64,000 bases of DNA from Tritrichomonas musculus (GCA_039105265.1 JAPFFF010000007.1:2480001-2544000), one strand, 5' to 3'; positions 53,251 through 62,819 are shown, counted from the stretch's first letter. Numbers and translations are program-made. The notes: generated from the letters alone by a model not told the origin.

Positions 53251-56200
53251 ACCTAAGAGTACGTGCAAATTTGGGTAGGTTGGTTTGTTGAAATGTCTTT
53301 GACTTCCTGAATGCATTCGAACCATCCAACAAATCAAATGTCATGCTTTCTCCTTCATGCATTCTTTCAAAAAGCTCTTCAACTGAGATATCCATCCTTT
53401 TGCACTTGTTGAGAATAACTTGTTTTGGAATTCCTTTGAGTCTAATATGATATCCTTCATTTCCTTGTTCATCAACCAAGATATCGAGGTAGCTCTTTTT
53501 ACCAAGTGCAATGAGTTTTCTTGAGTGTATTTCTCCCTGACTACCTTGGAACTCATCAAAGTCATTATGAAACTGACACATATTTTTTCCAATAAGAGGT
53601 TGATGATACTTGAACTGGAATAAGTCAGCTATCCTTGGTACATCTTTTTCAAGTACATGCATACTATCAGTATCTTGATAAAAGATAGGTATACCTGCTT
53701 GCTCAGCTGTAGCCATAACCCTGTTCATTAAGTGCTTACTCCAAGAGAGAACGCTTGCACCAAATTGAGGTAGGTTGAAATGGTCATTAATTGGTTTCAA
53801 CTTCTTGACATAGCACTTATCAATATTAGCATCTTCAACAACCTCCTTGATAAAGTTGTAGTTCCTCCATAGGTACTTGTATAGTTGGCTTTTTGGTACT
53901 GTCTTGGTTTCAGTCTTTGTTGCTTTCAATATTGACTTGCCATATATGGAGTTGAGGAGGAGCTTTATTGTTTGTTCAAGAGGGTTCTTTTGCTTTTTAT
54001 AACTTGCCCTGAGATTAAAGAGCTTCTCAATGAACTCATTGATTTTCTTGTTAAATCCTTCATCAAAGTAATAGCCACGTATTAACTCATATTCAACATC
54101 ATAAAATTCGAACAAGTCCATGAGACCTACTTTATCGATATAATAATGGTCAACAAGGAAATTGCCGAATATTTTACTACCTGCTTCATTCCTTGTAAAT
54201 ACTTGTCCAAATTTATATGGCTCTTTTGATTTACATTCGAGTTTCTTGATGTTGACTTCGATAAAGAATGTATCATATTGCATAAGTTGTTCATGTGTTG
54301 TACCTTGTGATATTACTTTAGGTCTTCCTAATGGTATACCATCCATAACATACATTGCAGATGGATATAAGCTAACTGCATCAAAGTCTTGTATCTTTCC
54401 TTCGATGTATTGCTTTTCATTACCTGCTGTCATTGTTCTTCCACCAGAGACACATCGTTGTATGAAGTCTTGACACTTACCTGATAGTTCATAACATCCA
54501 TCAAAGCAACCATATTTCTTGGCAAAGCAGTATCCAATAGCACTTATAGATATAAAATCATGAACACCATACATATCTGTCTTTGTCTCTTTAAAGACTG
54601 CTTTCAGGTCTTCATTAAATTTTTCCATTCCCTTCATCAAAACAATACAGTCCTTGAAACAATAGAAGATGGCATATTTAATGATGTCGATTTTGCCATC
54701 ATTATAGCAATTTGCGATTTTTGCATTTTCGATAATCTGCTTGCAGTTTGCATCAAGTTGTGCTTTCGATAACTTATCTGCATTTTCATCGATGTATTGC
54801 TGTTGGAACTCAGTAGCATCAACAATTCTTCTTTGAATGTTCTCTTGTGTATATAGCTTATATGCCATGACTTCCTTGTGAACATTGAGGTTGAACATTG
54901 TAGCAAATTTACTTAATGCTTGAGGTATTATACTATATGAGTTCCTGAATGTTAATCGCTTTTTGACTTTCCTTGTACCTTCTTCGAATAATGTCATGAT
55001 GATTTGCAACACAGTTCCACTTCGTTCTGTTATCTGTGTATCCCATCCAGGTGTGTTAATGAAAAAACATGCATCATACTTGAGGTTATGAAAATATGTT
55101 AATGAGCCACTCCATAAATAATTCAAGAGCTTCTGTCCACAATCTTCACCTTGAATAGATATTTTATGTATGTTGGCTCCATCTCGAAAGATCGTACAAT
55201 TGAGATATGGTATATGTGGACTGACTGTCGAGTTTGTTTCGAAGTCACTATAATAAATCCTTGACCATGTATTTTGTTTCTTTTTATTATTCTCAATGAG
55301 TCTTGTACTATGTTCTGCATTATATTCGAGACTTACATAGTCATTAACATGTTCATATTCAGTTGTGTTGATAATATCCATTTCGCATGCTTTGATTTCT
55401 TCAAATAGATGTAACTCAAACATCTTTTGGAAAAAGGTTATTGGTTTGATTCCTTCATGTTTATAGTCTTTGACAGTCTTTCCATTTTTCTCCAATCTTG
55501 CTATCATACATCTTTTGTCAAAAGGCATATATGCAAATGTTCTATCAAGTTCTTCATAGTGTTGAAGGTAGAATAATGTACAAGGTATTTTCCTGTTGAG
55601 CATATAATGGTCTTTGAACAATATCAGGTTAACTTCTCTTTTAAAATCGACAGACCATTTTTTCTTTCTGGTGTTGATTCTTGTTTCATACTTGTATTTA
55701 TCAGGTTGTTCAACAATTCTAATGATACTAAAATTGCACTTGAACTTTTTAGCTACTTCTTCTATCTTGTTATTAGGTATGGCTCTTGTTTGAACAAAAA
55801 ATCGTAAGTCATCTATTTCATCATCAGTGAACACACCTGATTGTATACAAGCATATACAAAACAATTATCTCTGTAGTTCTCTTTCCTTACCTCATGAAA
55901 GATTTGGTATGTAGATAAGTCTATAGGTGATAGATTGATGTATGGGAAAAAACTACCTTCTGGTGTATTTCGATAGTCTTCATCAATTTCGACTTCATCA
56001 TCATAGATTTCATGAGTATCCATATCTTGCATCTTGGTTCTAAAATGAACACCATCATTTGTTTTGTTCATGTCAATAAATTGTACCTCATATCGAACTG
56101 GAATGAACATGTTTGAGATATATGGATTAGTGTCTGATTGGTCTTCACTTAAATCAAGTTCTCCTGTTATATGTCCTAATGTACTTTCGATGTTGTGCTT

Positions 56201-56518
56201 ATCACTGAGTGTGAAGTACTTATAAGTTCCATCAAGTGCAATTGCTTTAACAATAGGTCTTCCAACATTTTTCTTTTTATGTATCTGTCGTAGTGCTTCC
56301 GTAAATGCGTACCTCTTATCTTCATCTTGATTGATGTCTGTAGCAAAACCAATACCTTGTCCTGCAGGAATCATGAGCTTCCTCATTTCTTCTTTAAATT
56401 TGTCTTTCTTTTGGTATTGTTTTGCACGTCGATTATATTCACGACGAAACTGTGATTTTGTATCAGCATAGACATCTCCAATAGCATCTAAAAAATTATC
56501 TTCAATGTCCTTGTTCAT
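53243..56518 (-). CDS. Polinton protein-primed family-B DNA polymerase
   Basis: The preferred ATG is at 56518, giving 1091 residues. The exonuclease region carries YYSDFETN and a later YFHNLKYDA motif, and the polymerase region carries DFDAVSLYPS (about residue 711), LLLNSIYGK and YQDTDS (about 947), all hallmarks of protein-primed family-B enzymes such as those of Polintons and adenoviruses. Upstream of the exonuclease, residues ~205-310 include NYRDNCFVYACIQSG and later FKDHYML, which look like the Cys and His parts of an OTU-like cysteine peptidase. The enzyme would replicate the element from protein-capped ends. The frame is open and looks whole. Confidence 0.93.
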   Translation of the reverse strand: MNKDIEDNFLDAIGDVYADTKSQFRREYNRRAKQYQKKDKFKEEMRKLMIPAGQGIGFATDINQDEDKRYAFTEALRQIHKKKNVGRPIVKAIALDGTYKYFTLSDKHNIESTLGHITGELDLSEDQSDTNPYISNMFIPVRYEVQFIDMNKTNDGVHFRTKMQDMDTHEIYDDEVEIDEDYRNTPEGSFFPYINLSPIDLSTYQIFHEVRKENYRDNCFVYACIQSGVFTDDEIDDLRFFVQTRAIPNNKIEEVAKKFKCNFSIIRIVEQPDKYKYETRINTRKKKWSVDFKREVNLILFKDHYMLNRKIPCTLFYLQHYEELDRTFAYMPFDKRCMIARLEKNGKTVKDYKHEGIKPITFFQKMFELHLFEEIKACEMDIINTTEYEHVNDYVSLEYNAEHSTRLIENNKKKQNTWSRIYYSDFETNSTVSPHIPYLNCTIFRDGANIHKISIQGEDCGQKLLNYLWSGSLTYFHNLKYDACFFINTPGWDTQITERSGTVLQIIMTLFEEGTRKVKKRLTFRNSYSIIPQALSKFATMFNLNVHKEVMAYKLYTQENIQRRIVDATEFQQQYIDENADKLSKAQLDANCKQIIENAKIANCYNDGKIDIIKYAIFYCFKDCIVLMKGMEKFNEDLKAVFKETKTDMYGVHDFISISAIGYCFAKKYGCFDGCYELSGKCQDFIQRCVSGGRTMTAGNEKQYIEGKIQDFDAVSLYPSAMYVMDGIPLGRPKVISQGTTHEQLMQYDTFFIEVNIKKLECKSKEPYKFGQVFTRNEAGSKIFGNFLVDHYYIDKVGLMDLFEFYDVEYELIRGYYFDEGFNKKINEFIEKLFNLRASYKKQKNPLEQTIKLLLNSIYGKSILKATKTETKTVPKSQLYKYLWRNYNFIKEVVEDANIDKCYVKKLKPINDHFNLPQFGASVLSWSKHLMNRVMATAEQAGIPIFYQDTDSMHVLEKDVPRIADLFQFKYHQPLIGKNMCQFHNDFDEFQGSQGEIHSRKLIALGKKSYLDILVDEQGNEGYHIRLKGIPKQVILNKCKRMDISVEELFERMHEGESMTFDLLDGSNAFRKSKTFQQTNLPKFARTLRFT

Positions 56519-56599
56519 GTTTAACCTAAAATAAAAGTGAAACGATAAAAATAAAAACAAAGAAAAAGTTAAAAAATTATTTTTTAGTTATGACCTATC

Positions 56600-58039
56600 T
56601 TATTGGGGGTAATCATCATCATCAACGACATTATCTTCGAGATATGGAAAATGATATTGGAACTCATGTCCTTTCGACTTCGAGTCAGAGTTCCGTTCAA
56701 TTTCGTTCTTCTCCATTGATTCACCAAATTGCTTAATGGCATTCAGCACTTGCTTCGGTGATTGCTTCTTTCCTTTTCTCTCGAAGCTGCATGCTTTGTC
56801 CAACTTCTCTTTCTCTTCTGGTGATAAGTATGGTCGAAGATGATAAATGCAATTGGACAACTTCCATCCATAGGACTTGAACACGTTTATCATCTCTGGT
56901 GCTTTTTTCTTGTCATATGATTCAATAGCGTCCATCATGTTTCGAAGATAATCAACTTCTACCATCATCAATCTCGATCTTGCCAACTTTTCAGCAAATG
57001 CATCATCTGTTGGAGGACCAGCTTGTTGAGCATTTTTCAGATCCGCCACGTCCTTCTTTAGATCGTGAATTTTGTTAATGTACTTCGCCACCTTTTTTGG
57101 AGCAAGTTCCAATTTCATCAGCTCGAGTGCGTATTCGTCGTTATTATCAATGTCTTTCCTGAGTTCTTCAGCATTGTGATTGATGTCTTCAATGTGAAAT
57201 TCTACACCAGTCATTTTCTCCTCCAACTTCGTTAATCGTTCTTTCAAGTTTTCATTTTCTTCTATTAATTGTTCCATTTCTTCTCGAAAGTCGAATGGAC
57301 GAACATTATCCTCCTTATAATCACTATTGGATTTCATATCATGAACACTTTTCGGTGGCTTATATGGTTCTCTGTGAACTGGTTCTTGTTCTTGTTCATG
57401 ATCAACTTCTTCTTCTTCTCCTTCTATCTTTGTTTCTTCTTTTGGATTGGAACCGAATTTTTGTTTCTCGGCAAATGAAGATGGTCTAGCAAGAACACTT
57501 GGAGGTGGCGGTATTTGTTGATTAGATGGAGGTGGAGGAGGTGGAGGAACTTGTATTATATTATATGAGCGAGGTGGTGGAAAGACTTTATTTGAAATTG
57601 GAACATATGGATTCTTCCTTCTTGCATCGTCTTCTTGCTTCAATCTTGCTAATGCTTCTTCTTCTTGCTTCTTCTTCCTTCTTGCTTCTTCTTCTTGCTG
57701 CTTCTTCAATCTAGCTGCTTCTTCTTCTTGCTGCTTCTTCAATCTAGCTGCTTCTTCTTCTTGTTGCTTCTTCAATCGAGCTGCTTCTTCTTCTTCTTGC
57801 TTCTTCTTCAATCTAGCTGCTTCTTCTTCTTGCTGCTTCTTCTTTAATCTAGCTGCTGCTTCTTCTTGCTGCTTCATGATGAACAGTCGCATGGATTCGA
57901 GTTGTTCTGGGGTCATGTTCTTGAGCCAAACTTCTGTGGGTGGAGCTGATGGCGGATCTGATGGTGGAGCTTGTTGACCCGATTGCTCGATCGAGTCAAA
58001 TAGACTAACATCGCTGTCTGAGCTGTAGTTGTATGACAT
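56600..58039 (-). CDS. Polinton proline-rich coiled-coil protein, 479 aa
   Basis: An N-terminal Ser/Pro segment leads into about eight repeats of a Lys/Gln/Glu-rich unit (AARLKKQQEEE type, residues ~55-145), predicted as a long charged helix. A Pro-rich segment (PPPPPPP at about 165-180) and an acidic linker follow, then a second coiled coil (~250-330) and a basic C-terminal helical part. It has no enzymatic motif. The simple-sequence DNA of the repeats makes it prone to length change. A scaffold or tegument-like role would suit such a protein in a virus-like element, but that is inference. Confidence 0.6.
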   Translation of the reverse strand: MSYNYSSDSDVSLFDSIEQSGQQAPPSDPPSAPPTEVWLKNMTPEQLESMRLFIMKQQEEAAARLKKKQQEEEAARLKKKQEEEEAARLKKQQEEEAARLKKQQEEEAARLKKQQEEEARRKKKQEEEALARLKQEDDARRKNPYVPISNKVFPPPRSYNIIQVPPPPPPPSNQQIPPPPSVLARPSSFAEKQKFGSNPKEETKIEGEEEEVDHEQEQEPVHREPYKPPKSVHDMKSNSDYKEDNVRPFDFREEMEQLIEENENLKERLTKLEEKMTGVEFHIEDINHNAEELRKDIDNNDEYALELMKLELAPKKVAKYINKIHDLKKDVADLKNAQQAGPPTDDAFAEKLARSRLMMVEVDYLRNMMDAIESYDKKKAPEMINVFKSYGWKLSNCIYHLRPYLSPEEKEKLDKACSFERKGKKQSPKQVLNAIKQFGESMEKNEIERNSDSKSKGHEFQYHFPYLEDNVVDDDDYPQ

Positions 58040-58212
58040 ACAAGTATAAAAATGATCTATTTTCTAGTTGATATCACTAAATTTTAAATTTCGTAGAAAA
58101 ACTCGAAGGTGGATATTTTTCTTTGAAAAAGTTATATACACTATAAAAATTCAAAAATTGAATTAAAAAAAATAAAATATATTGAAATTTTAAAAAAATA
58201 TATTTATTAATA

Positions 58213-58217
58213 TCACT
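58213..58217 (+). promoter_or_regulatory. Inr-like element of the 58230 gene
   Basis: TCACT with A+1 at 58215, fifteen bases before the ATG. It matches TCA-Y-W. Confidence 0.4.
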
Positions 58218-58229
58218 ATTATTTTATTA

Positions 58230-58655
58230 ATGATGAATGAAGAAGAAGATAAAATAGAAGATATTTTACAAAAACAAACACCTCCTAAAGATCATGATTC
58301 ATTCGACTACAAAATTAATATAAACATGTCGAAAAAAATATCTCAACTAAAAGTTGAAGATGATACATCAAATTTAAGAACGATGTGTGAAAATTATGCT
58401 CATGCTCTTGAAAATGATGCACATCGACTTCGAGCAAAACAAAAAAAGAGGTATGATGAATGGTTTGACAGCCTCGAAAAAGATTGTTATCCTGCAAGAG
58501 ACATTGTTAACTTGTACAACATGTTCTTTGGTCATGAACTATCTATTACTCGACTTGGTTTCGGGCATCTCGATGGAACAAAGAGACACTTTACACATAA
58601 GAAAGTGAAAAGAAACAAGAAGTTCATCACAATGTACTACAAGAAAAATGAATAA
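58230..58655 (+). CDS. Polinton hypothetical protein, 141 aa
   Basis: A small charged protein beginning MMNEEEDKIEDILQ, with a basic C-terminal part (KRHFTHKKVKRNKKFI). The middle is helical and contains a conserved-looking DEWFDSLEKDCYPARDIVNLY segment. I recognise no family. The basic tail suggests nucleic acid contact. It is open and preceded by an Inr-like TCACT. Confidence 0.5.
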   Translation: MMNEEEDKIEDILQKQTPPKDHDSFDYKININMSKKISQLKVEDDTSNLRTMCENYAHALENDAHRLRAKQKKRYDEWFDSLEKDCYPARDIVNLYNMFFGHELSITRLGFGHLDGTKRHFTHKKVKRNKKFITMYYKKNE

Positions 58656-58686
58656 CTAAAAAAAAAGTTTTTTTTTAACTACATGT

Positions 58687-58902
58687 TTTTCCTCATAAGC
58701 TACCTTTTTCCTCATAAGCTACCTTTTTCCTCATAAGCTACCTTTTTCCTCATAAGCTACCTTTTTCCTCATAAGCTACCTTTTTCCTCATAAGCTACCT
58801 TTTTCCTCATAAGCTACCTTTTTTCCTCATAAGCTACCTTTTTCCTCATAAGCTACCTTTTTCCTCATAAGCTACCTTTTTCCTCATAAGCTACCTTTTT
58901 GC
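58687..58902. repeat. 19-bp minisatellite, 11 copies
   Basis: CCTCATAAGCTACCTTTTT recurs eleven times, all spaced 19 bp except one 20-bp step. It overlaps and extends beyond the 3' end of the bZIP-like gene: read on the minus strand, the unit is a near copy of the gene's last codons including the stop. Confidence 0.92.
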
Positions 58903-59155
58903 TTTCATACGACATTATTTTTTCCTTCATACTTTGTATTTCTCTTTTCTTTCTTTCACGATATGCCTTTTGCTGTTGTTTACGTGCTTCATTTCGTTCT
59001 TCAACTGTTGCATACTTTTGCTTTCTACCACGTTTTTCTGTTGTTTCAGTTTTTGCAGTATCAATATTTTTGAGGTTGTTGTTACTCTTGGACTTCTTCA
59101 ACTTCTTGATGATAGCTGTTTCCTTGAACTCACCCAAATCTAAATTTTGGCTCAT
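58865..59155 (-). CDS. Polinton small basic bZIP-like protein, 96 aa
   Basis: The preferred start is the ATG at 59155 (MSQNLDLGEF); the longer open frame upstream lacks an ATG. A Lys/Arg-rich region (RGRKQKYATVEERNEARKQQ, then AYRERKKREI) is followed by a short helix, the layout of a basic-leucine-zipper DNA-binding segment, although too few heptads are present for a strong zipper. A related sequence sits in the fossil Polinton at about 42800-43080, so this is a conserved element gene. Its last codons and stop lie in the first units of the 19-bp minisatellite. Possible roles are a regulator or a DNA-packaging protein. Confidence 0.6.
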   Translation of the reverse strand: MSQNLDLGEFKETAIIKKLKKSKSNNNLKNIDTAKTETTEKRGRKQKYATVEERNEARKQQQKAYRERKKREIQSMKEKIMSYESKKVAYEEKGSL

Positions 59156-59219
59156 GATTTCATTCGAGAAAAAAAATTGAATTATTTTTGAAAATTGAAT
59201 ATTCGCAAACAAAATCACT

Positions 59220-59224
59220 TCATT
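59220..59224 (+). promoter_or_regulatory. Inr-like element of the 59232 gene
   Basis: TCATT with A+1 at 59222, ten bases before the ATG. Confidence 0.45.
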
Positions 59225-59231
59225 TTTTAAA

Positions 59232-59603
59232 ATGTCGCGTTCTGGAAATGACTTCAAAGAATTCCAAAAACAGCAAAAGCTAGCTATCAAAAATGCTCAT
59301 GTTGAAATAGCCAATGCTATTAAAGAGGTGATATTTCTGTTCAACCAAAAAATAATAAACTCGACATCATCTAATGTCTGCACCATCTATGACCCTTTGA
59401 TACAAGCAAACATGAACAAGATTGCTGAAGCACTTACTCAAATGAATCTCACTACCTGCGAGGTTTTTCATAAAAAGATTCCTCAATCTACAACACCAAA
59501 ATCTATTGGCTTTCACGTGCCTATAGTGCCTGACTCGCAAGAGACACAAGAAGAAGATGATGAAGATGAACAAGAAGCTTCATCTCCAAAAGACAAGGAG
59601 TAA
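59232..59603 (+). CDS. Polinton hypothetical protein, 123 aa
   Basis: A helical N-terminal two-thirds (NDFKEFQKQQKLAIKNAHVE onward) and an acidic C-terminal tail (QEEDDEDEQEA). I recognise no domain. It diverges from the bZIP-like gene with only 76 bp between the two ATGs, so the pair may share a control region. Confidence 0.5.
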   Translation: MSRSGNDFKEFQKQQKLAIKNAHVEIANAIKEVIFLFNQKIINSTSSNVCTIYDPLIQANMNKIAEALTQMNLTTCEVFHKKIPQSTTPKSIGFHVPIVPDSQETQEEDDEDEQEASSPKDKE

Positions 59604-59655
59604 GAGTAAAAAATAATTACTTCTAATTTTAAGTTTTTTTTATATATGTCTTTTT

Positions 59656-60180
59656 TTATACTATGCAATATTTTAAGCATACATGATAATTATTAACAAG
59701 CTCATTATATTCTTTATTATATACTTGTTTCAAGTCAATGACTACCTCTCCATTATCTTTAATAATCTTAATAGCATCTATTTTTCTTATTGGATTGCTC
59801 TTAGCTGCACAACATCCAACATCTTCATTAAGTTGTACTTCAACCTCACTAACATGTAGTATTGCTTTGATGATGTTGCTAAGAGATTCAATAGGTACTA
59901 TGATGCATTTCTTCGATATAATGTTAGCTAGTAGTGCTTTGTCTTGATTAAGTAGTATTTGTGCATATGCTTCAAGTATAACATTACGTACATCTGGTTC
60001 AACTTCAACAGGTTCAGTTTGCACTCCAATGTCTCTTGTAATAACAATGTCTTCCTTGCCATCATCTCTCTTATTAATAATAATGTTGTTGTTGATGTTT
60101 GATGTAGATGATGCAGCTGCTGATGGTTCTAAAGATACATTTGCTTGAACTCCATTGGTTGTACCCCTCTTCTTAATCAT
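59656..60180 (-). CDS. Polinton hypothetical protein, 174 aa
   Basis: A Ser/Ala/Asn-rich N-terminal third with low complexity, then an ordered part with hydrophobic helices (NVILEAYAQILLNQDKALLA) and a Cys pair (GCCAAK). The family is not recognised. It is the first of a minus-strand block ending at the capsid genes, with 21 bp to the next gene. Confidence 0.5.
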   Translation of the reverse strand: MIKKRGTTNGVQANVSLEPSAAASSTSNINNNIIINKRDDGKEDIVITRDIGVQTEPVEVEPDVRNVILEAYAQILLNQDKALLANIISKKCIIVPIESLSNIIKAILHVSEVEVQLNEDVGCCAAKSNPIRKIDAIKIIKDNGEVVIDLKQVYNKEYNELVNNYHVCLKYCIV

Positions 60181-60201
60181 TTAGGTTGGGAAAAAATAGG
60201 C

Positions 60202-60648
60202 TTAAAGTACTAAGTCTAGCTGTTCTCCAATAAACATGTCAAATGACTCAATTTGATATTTCTGCTTGAGAGCATCGATTTTTGGTTTATGACTTGTAGG
60301 AGCAGCTGCAATGGAGTAGTTGTAGTATTTGATTCCTTGATACTCTTGAGTGGTAGTGTTTCCATTTATGTAGAACTCTTCGAAATCTTCAGTTATTTTT
60401 CTCCTTGAGTTAGGCTTAATAAATATTGAGTCAAGATCAAGTTCTTTGAGCTTATCTGGATAAAATCTGTGGCACTTGTCTTTTACCTTGATTGAGACAT
60501 AGAGTACTTTGCCTAAATAACTCCATTCTCCTGTTTTCATTGGGTACTTGTCACAAAGTATCGAGAAATTACATTGTTTAGTATTTGGAGCACATTTTGC
60601 GCGAAGTTCATTGACATAGTCATAGACGTTTCTTGTTGTCATTTTCAT
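60202..60648 (-). CDS. Polinton hypothetical protein, 148 aa
   Basis: A compact mixed alpha/beta protein with scattered Cys (CAPNTKQCNF, LCDKYP, KCHRFYPDK). I recognise no catalytic pattern. Tight spacing to its neighbours suggests the same set of minus-strand virion or replication genes. Confidence 0.5.
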   Translation of the reverse strand: MKMTTRNVYDYVNELRAKCAPNTKQCNFSILCDKYPMKTGEWSYLGKVLYVSIKVKDKCHRFYPDKLKELDLDSIFIKPNSRRKITEDFEEFYINGNTTTQEYQGIKYYNYSIAAAPTSHKPKIDALKQKYQIESFDMFIGEQLDLVL

Positions 60649-60672
60649 CTGGATAAAAAATTCAATAAAAAA

Positions 60673-61107
60673 TTAATATATGTTATTTTGGGTAAAGATA
60701 TGTTGGGTAGGTCCATATCGAATATCTTGTTTATTATATTCTCTTGCTCTACCTTGCATTGGTGGTTTCTCAGGCTTCTTAAGATATTTTGGTAAGAGAG
60801 GTACTGGTCTATCTTTTTCACCTATATGTCGATAAAAACCACCATCTGTAATACTAACAGGAGGTTCACGAACAGGTTTGGTTATATGTTCTCGAGTATC
60901 TGGAAATCTAACAGGGTCCTCATGTTCAATAATCTGGGTAGGTGGTCGATTAATATATGGGTTGAAGGTTACAGAATAAGTATTAGTATTACTGAACACA
61001 CCAAAATGTTGAAACTCTAAGTCCTTATTTTTCATGGTAGCTTCATTATACATCATACCTTCTCTTCCAACAATCTCAGCATGTGGGCTTCTATAATCAT
61101 TCGACAT
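60673..61107 (-). CDS. Polinton hypothetical protein, 144 aa, next to major capsid gene
   Basis: The preferred ATG is at 61107 (MSNDYRSPHAEIVGREGMMY); two upstream ATGs are also in frame. The protein is rich in Pro, Arg and Tyr with little predicted helix, and ends near YGPTQHIFTQ. It starts 30 bp after the capsid gene ends. An extended, Pro-rich polypeptide in this position could be a capsid cement or linker, which is inference. Confidence 0.5.
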   Translation of the reverse strand: MSNDYRSPHAEIVGREGMMYNEATMKNKDLEFQHFGVFSNTNTYSVTFNPYINRPPTQIIEHEDPVRFPDTREHITKPVREPPVSITDGGFYRHIGEKDRPVPLLPKYLKKPEKPPMQGRAREYNKQDIRYGPTQHIFTQNNIY

Positions 61108-61136
61108 TTTCCAAAACATAAAAAACATACTTCTTT

Positions 61137-62819
61137 TTACTCAGGGGTTGTTAAATCATAAGGACCAATACGTACTGATGGTGGCATACCATTAGGTCTA
61201 ATTAAGATACTAATTGATATATCTGTTAATAAGCATAATAATGGAGGTGTATCTACTTCCTGTCTAAATGGATTATCTGCCTTTTGACTACATATCAATT
61301 CGAAGTTAATAGGTGCAAGACTTGAAAGACCTTGTTGATATGTTCCATCTGTTTCAGTAGGAAGACCTATGAAGAATGAGGACCTATCATTTGGATAATA
61401 GCCTGTTGTGTTTTCATTATATTGATACTCATTCGCTAAACTTGCAATAACCTCTTTATTAAATCCATTTTGCTCTCCATTCATGTTCATTGCATTCTGG
61501 CAATATTCGAGGAACTCTGGATACTTACCATTCGTACCAAATGCTTTAGCAGGAATATTATTGTAATTACCACAATTCATATGAAATGCTTCAAACATAG
61601 GATTCTTGAAGTATGTCTTATGCGTATGCTTGAGTGGGAATAAACAAAACATACTATCTACAAAATTAGGTGTAATAGTAATAGTTGCTTTATCTTGTTC
61701 ATTATTAAGAGGTCTTGTACAAGTGTAAAATGACATTATCTGTGTTGGGAATGTAAGTGGATGTTGTGGGTTAGCATATCTTTGAACAAGTGCTGTATAT
61801 ACAGATTCATGAATACCAAAACAAGGTATAATACTCGCACATTCTTCAATGGAATAATCAACAACACTCCAAGTTCTCCAATCACTGTAAATAGTTCGGT
61901 CAACTCTTGCCTTAGTATTGTTAGCTCCTGCGACTTCATATGCTCCTCCATGATTTTCACCAACAGGTGGAAGATTCTTAGGGTCATTAATCTTATCCAT
62001 TGCTATTTTTTCGGTACTTGTCCACATCCATATTGGTTCTCCAATAGGTCGAAATTCATTGGTAATTTCATCAACATTGAAGTCTTTCATTATATGTGGA
62101 TTAGCAACCAAGCTCTTTTCAAAACCAACTGGACAATATACCATACCAGCTGTTGAAAAGTATAGACGTAATTCGATTTTACCTGCAAATGCTGGCAAGT
62201 ACTTGATATTAGATAAAGGTAGGAATCGTCGCAAATCAATCTTTAATCTAATTGTTTCAGTGACAGAAGTCACATCTTTGTTAAGATTTGCAACAAAACC
62301 ACATCTCCTTCCATGAGTATCATTCCAAATATCCTTATGTCTTGCTTTACTATATATATCAGCTCTTTTAGTAACTTCATTTGCACAACATGCAGTTAAA
62401 AAGGATTCTTCACATCCAAAGTTCTGGGTATAAAGCGTCATACCATTAGCTACAATTTCATACTTCTCAACAGCATCTCGAGCATCCTTAAAGCCAAACC
62501 ATACCTTACCAAAATTATAACCACTGACATTTTCTAAATCACTTAGAATTGGCTTGTCTATTTTTATCATCACTCTCATATCTGCTCGAATAAATCCATT
62601 ATATATATCAGCAGTATTATGAGTATTAGGAGAGATAATACATGTTGTATAGGAACCACTCTTAATTGGTGGTGATGGTGAATACGAAGTTTGTGGATTT
62701 AATGAGTATGCCTTATTAGTATCACTAAGTGCTATGCAATTATCGACAACATCAAAGTAAGATGCAATCTGGGTACAAACCTCTGCTGAGGTTTTCATAT
62801 AGGATTCCTTGTTGAGCAT
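61137..62819 (-). CDS. Polinton major capsid protein candidate (double jelly-roll type)
   Basis: The 560-residue open frame has the length and beta-rich, turn-rich composition of Polinton major capsid proteins. It lies within the minus-strand block of probable virion genes. Strand-like segments include IRADMRVMIKIDKPIL, TIRLKIDLRRFLPL, GKIELRLYFSTAGMVY and, near the C-terminus, PLLCLLTDISISILIRPNG. The assignment rests on context, size and composition rather than on a unique motif. It would build the hexagonal capsomers of a particle. The frame looks whole. Confidence 0.72.
   Translation of the reverse strand: MLNKESYMKTSAEVCTQIASYFDVVDNCIALSDTNKAYSLNPQTSYSPSPPIKSGSYTTCIISPNTHNTADIYNGFIRADMRVMIKIDKPILSDLENVSGYNFGKVWFGFKDARDAVEKYEIVANGMTLYTQNFGCEESFLTACCANEVTKRADIYSKARHKDIWNDTHGRRCGFVANLNKDVTSVTETIRLKIDLRRFLPLSNIKYLPAFAGKIELRLYFSTAGMVYCPVGFEKSLVANPHIMKDFNVDEITNEFRPIGEPIWMWTSTEKIAMDKINDPKNLPPVGENHGGAYEVAGANNTKARVDRTIYSDWRTWSVVDYSIEECASIIPCFGIHESVYTALVQRYANPQHPLTFPTQIMSFYTCTRPLNNEQDKATITITPNFVDSMFCLFPLKHTHKTYFKNPMFEAFHMNCGNYNNIPAKAFGTNGKYPEFLEYCQNAMNMNGEQNGFNKEVIASLANEYQYNENTTGYYPNDRSSFFIGLPTETDGTYQQGLSSLAPINFELICSQKADNPFRQEVDTPPLLCLLTDISISILIRPNGMPPSVRIGPYDLTTPE

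Noticed and set aside
57269-57847. Plus-strand frames rich in Phe, Leu, Ser and Cys
   Set aside because: Antisense shadows of the Lys/Glu-rich repeats in the proline-rich coiled-coil gene.
58687-58902. CRISPR-like or binding-site array of short repeats
   Set aside because: Contiguous 19-bp copies without spacers, derived from the end of the adjacent gene; a plain minisatellite.
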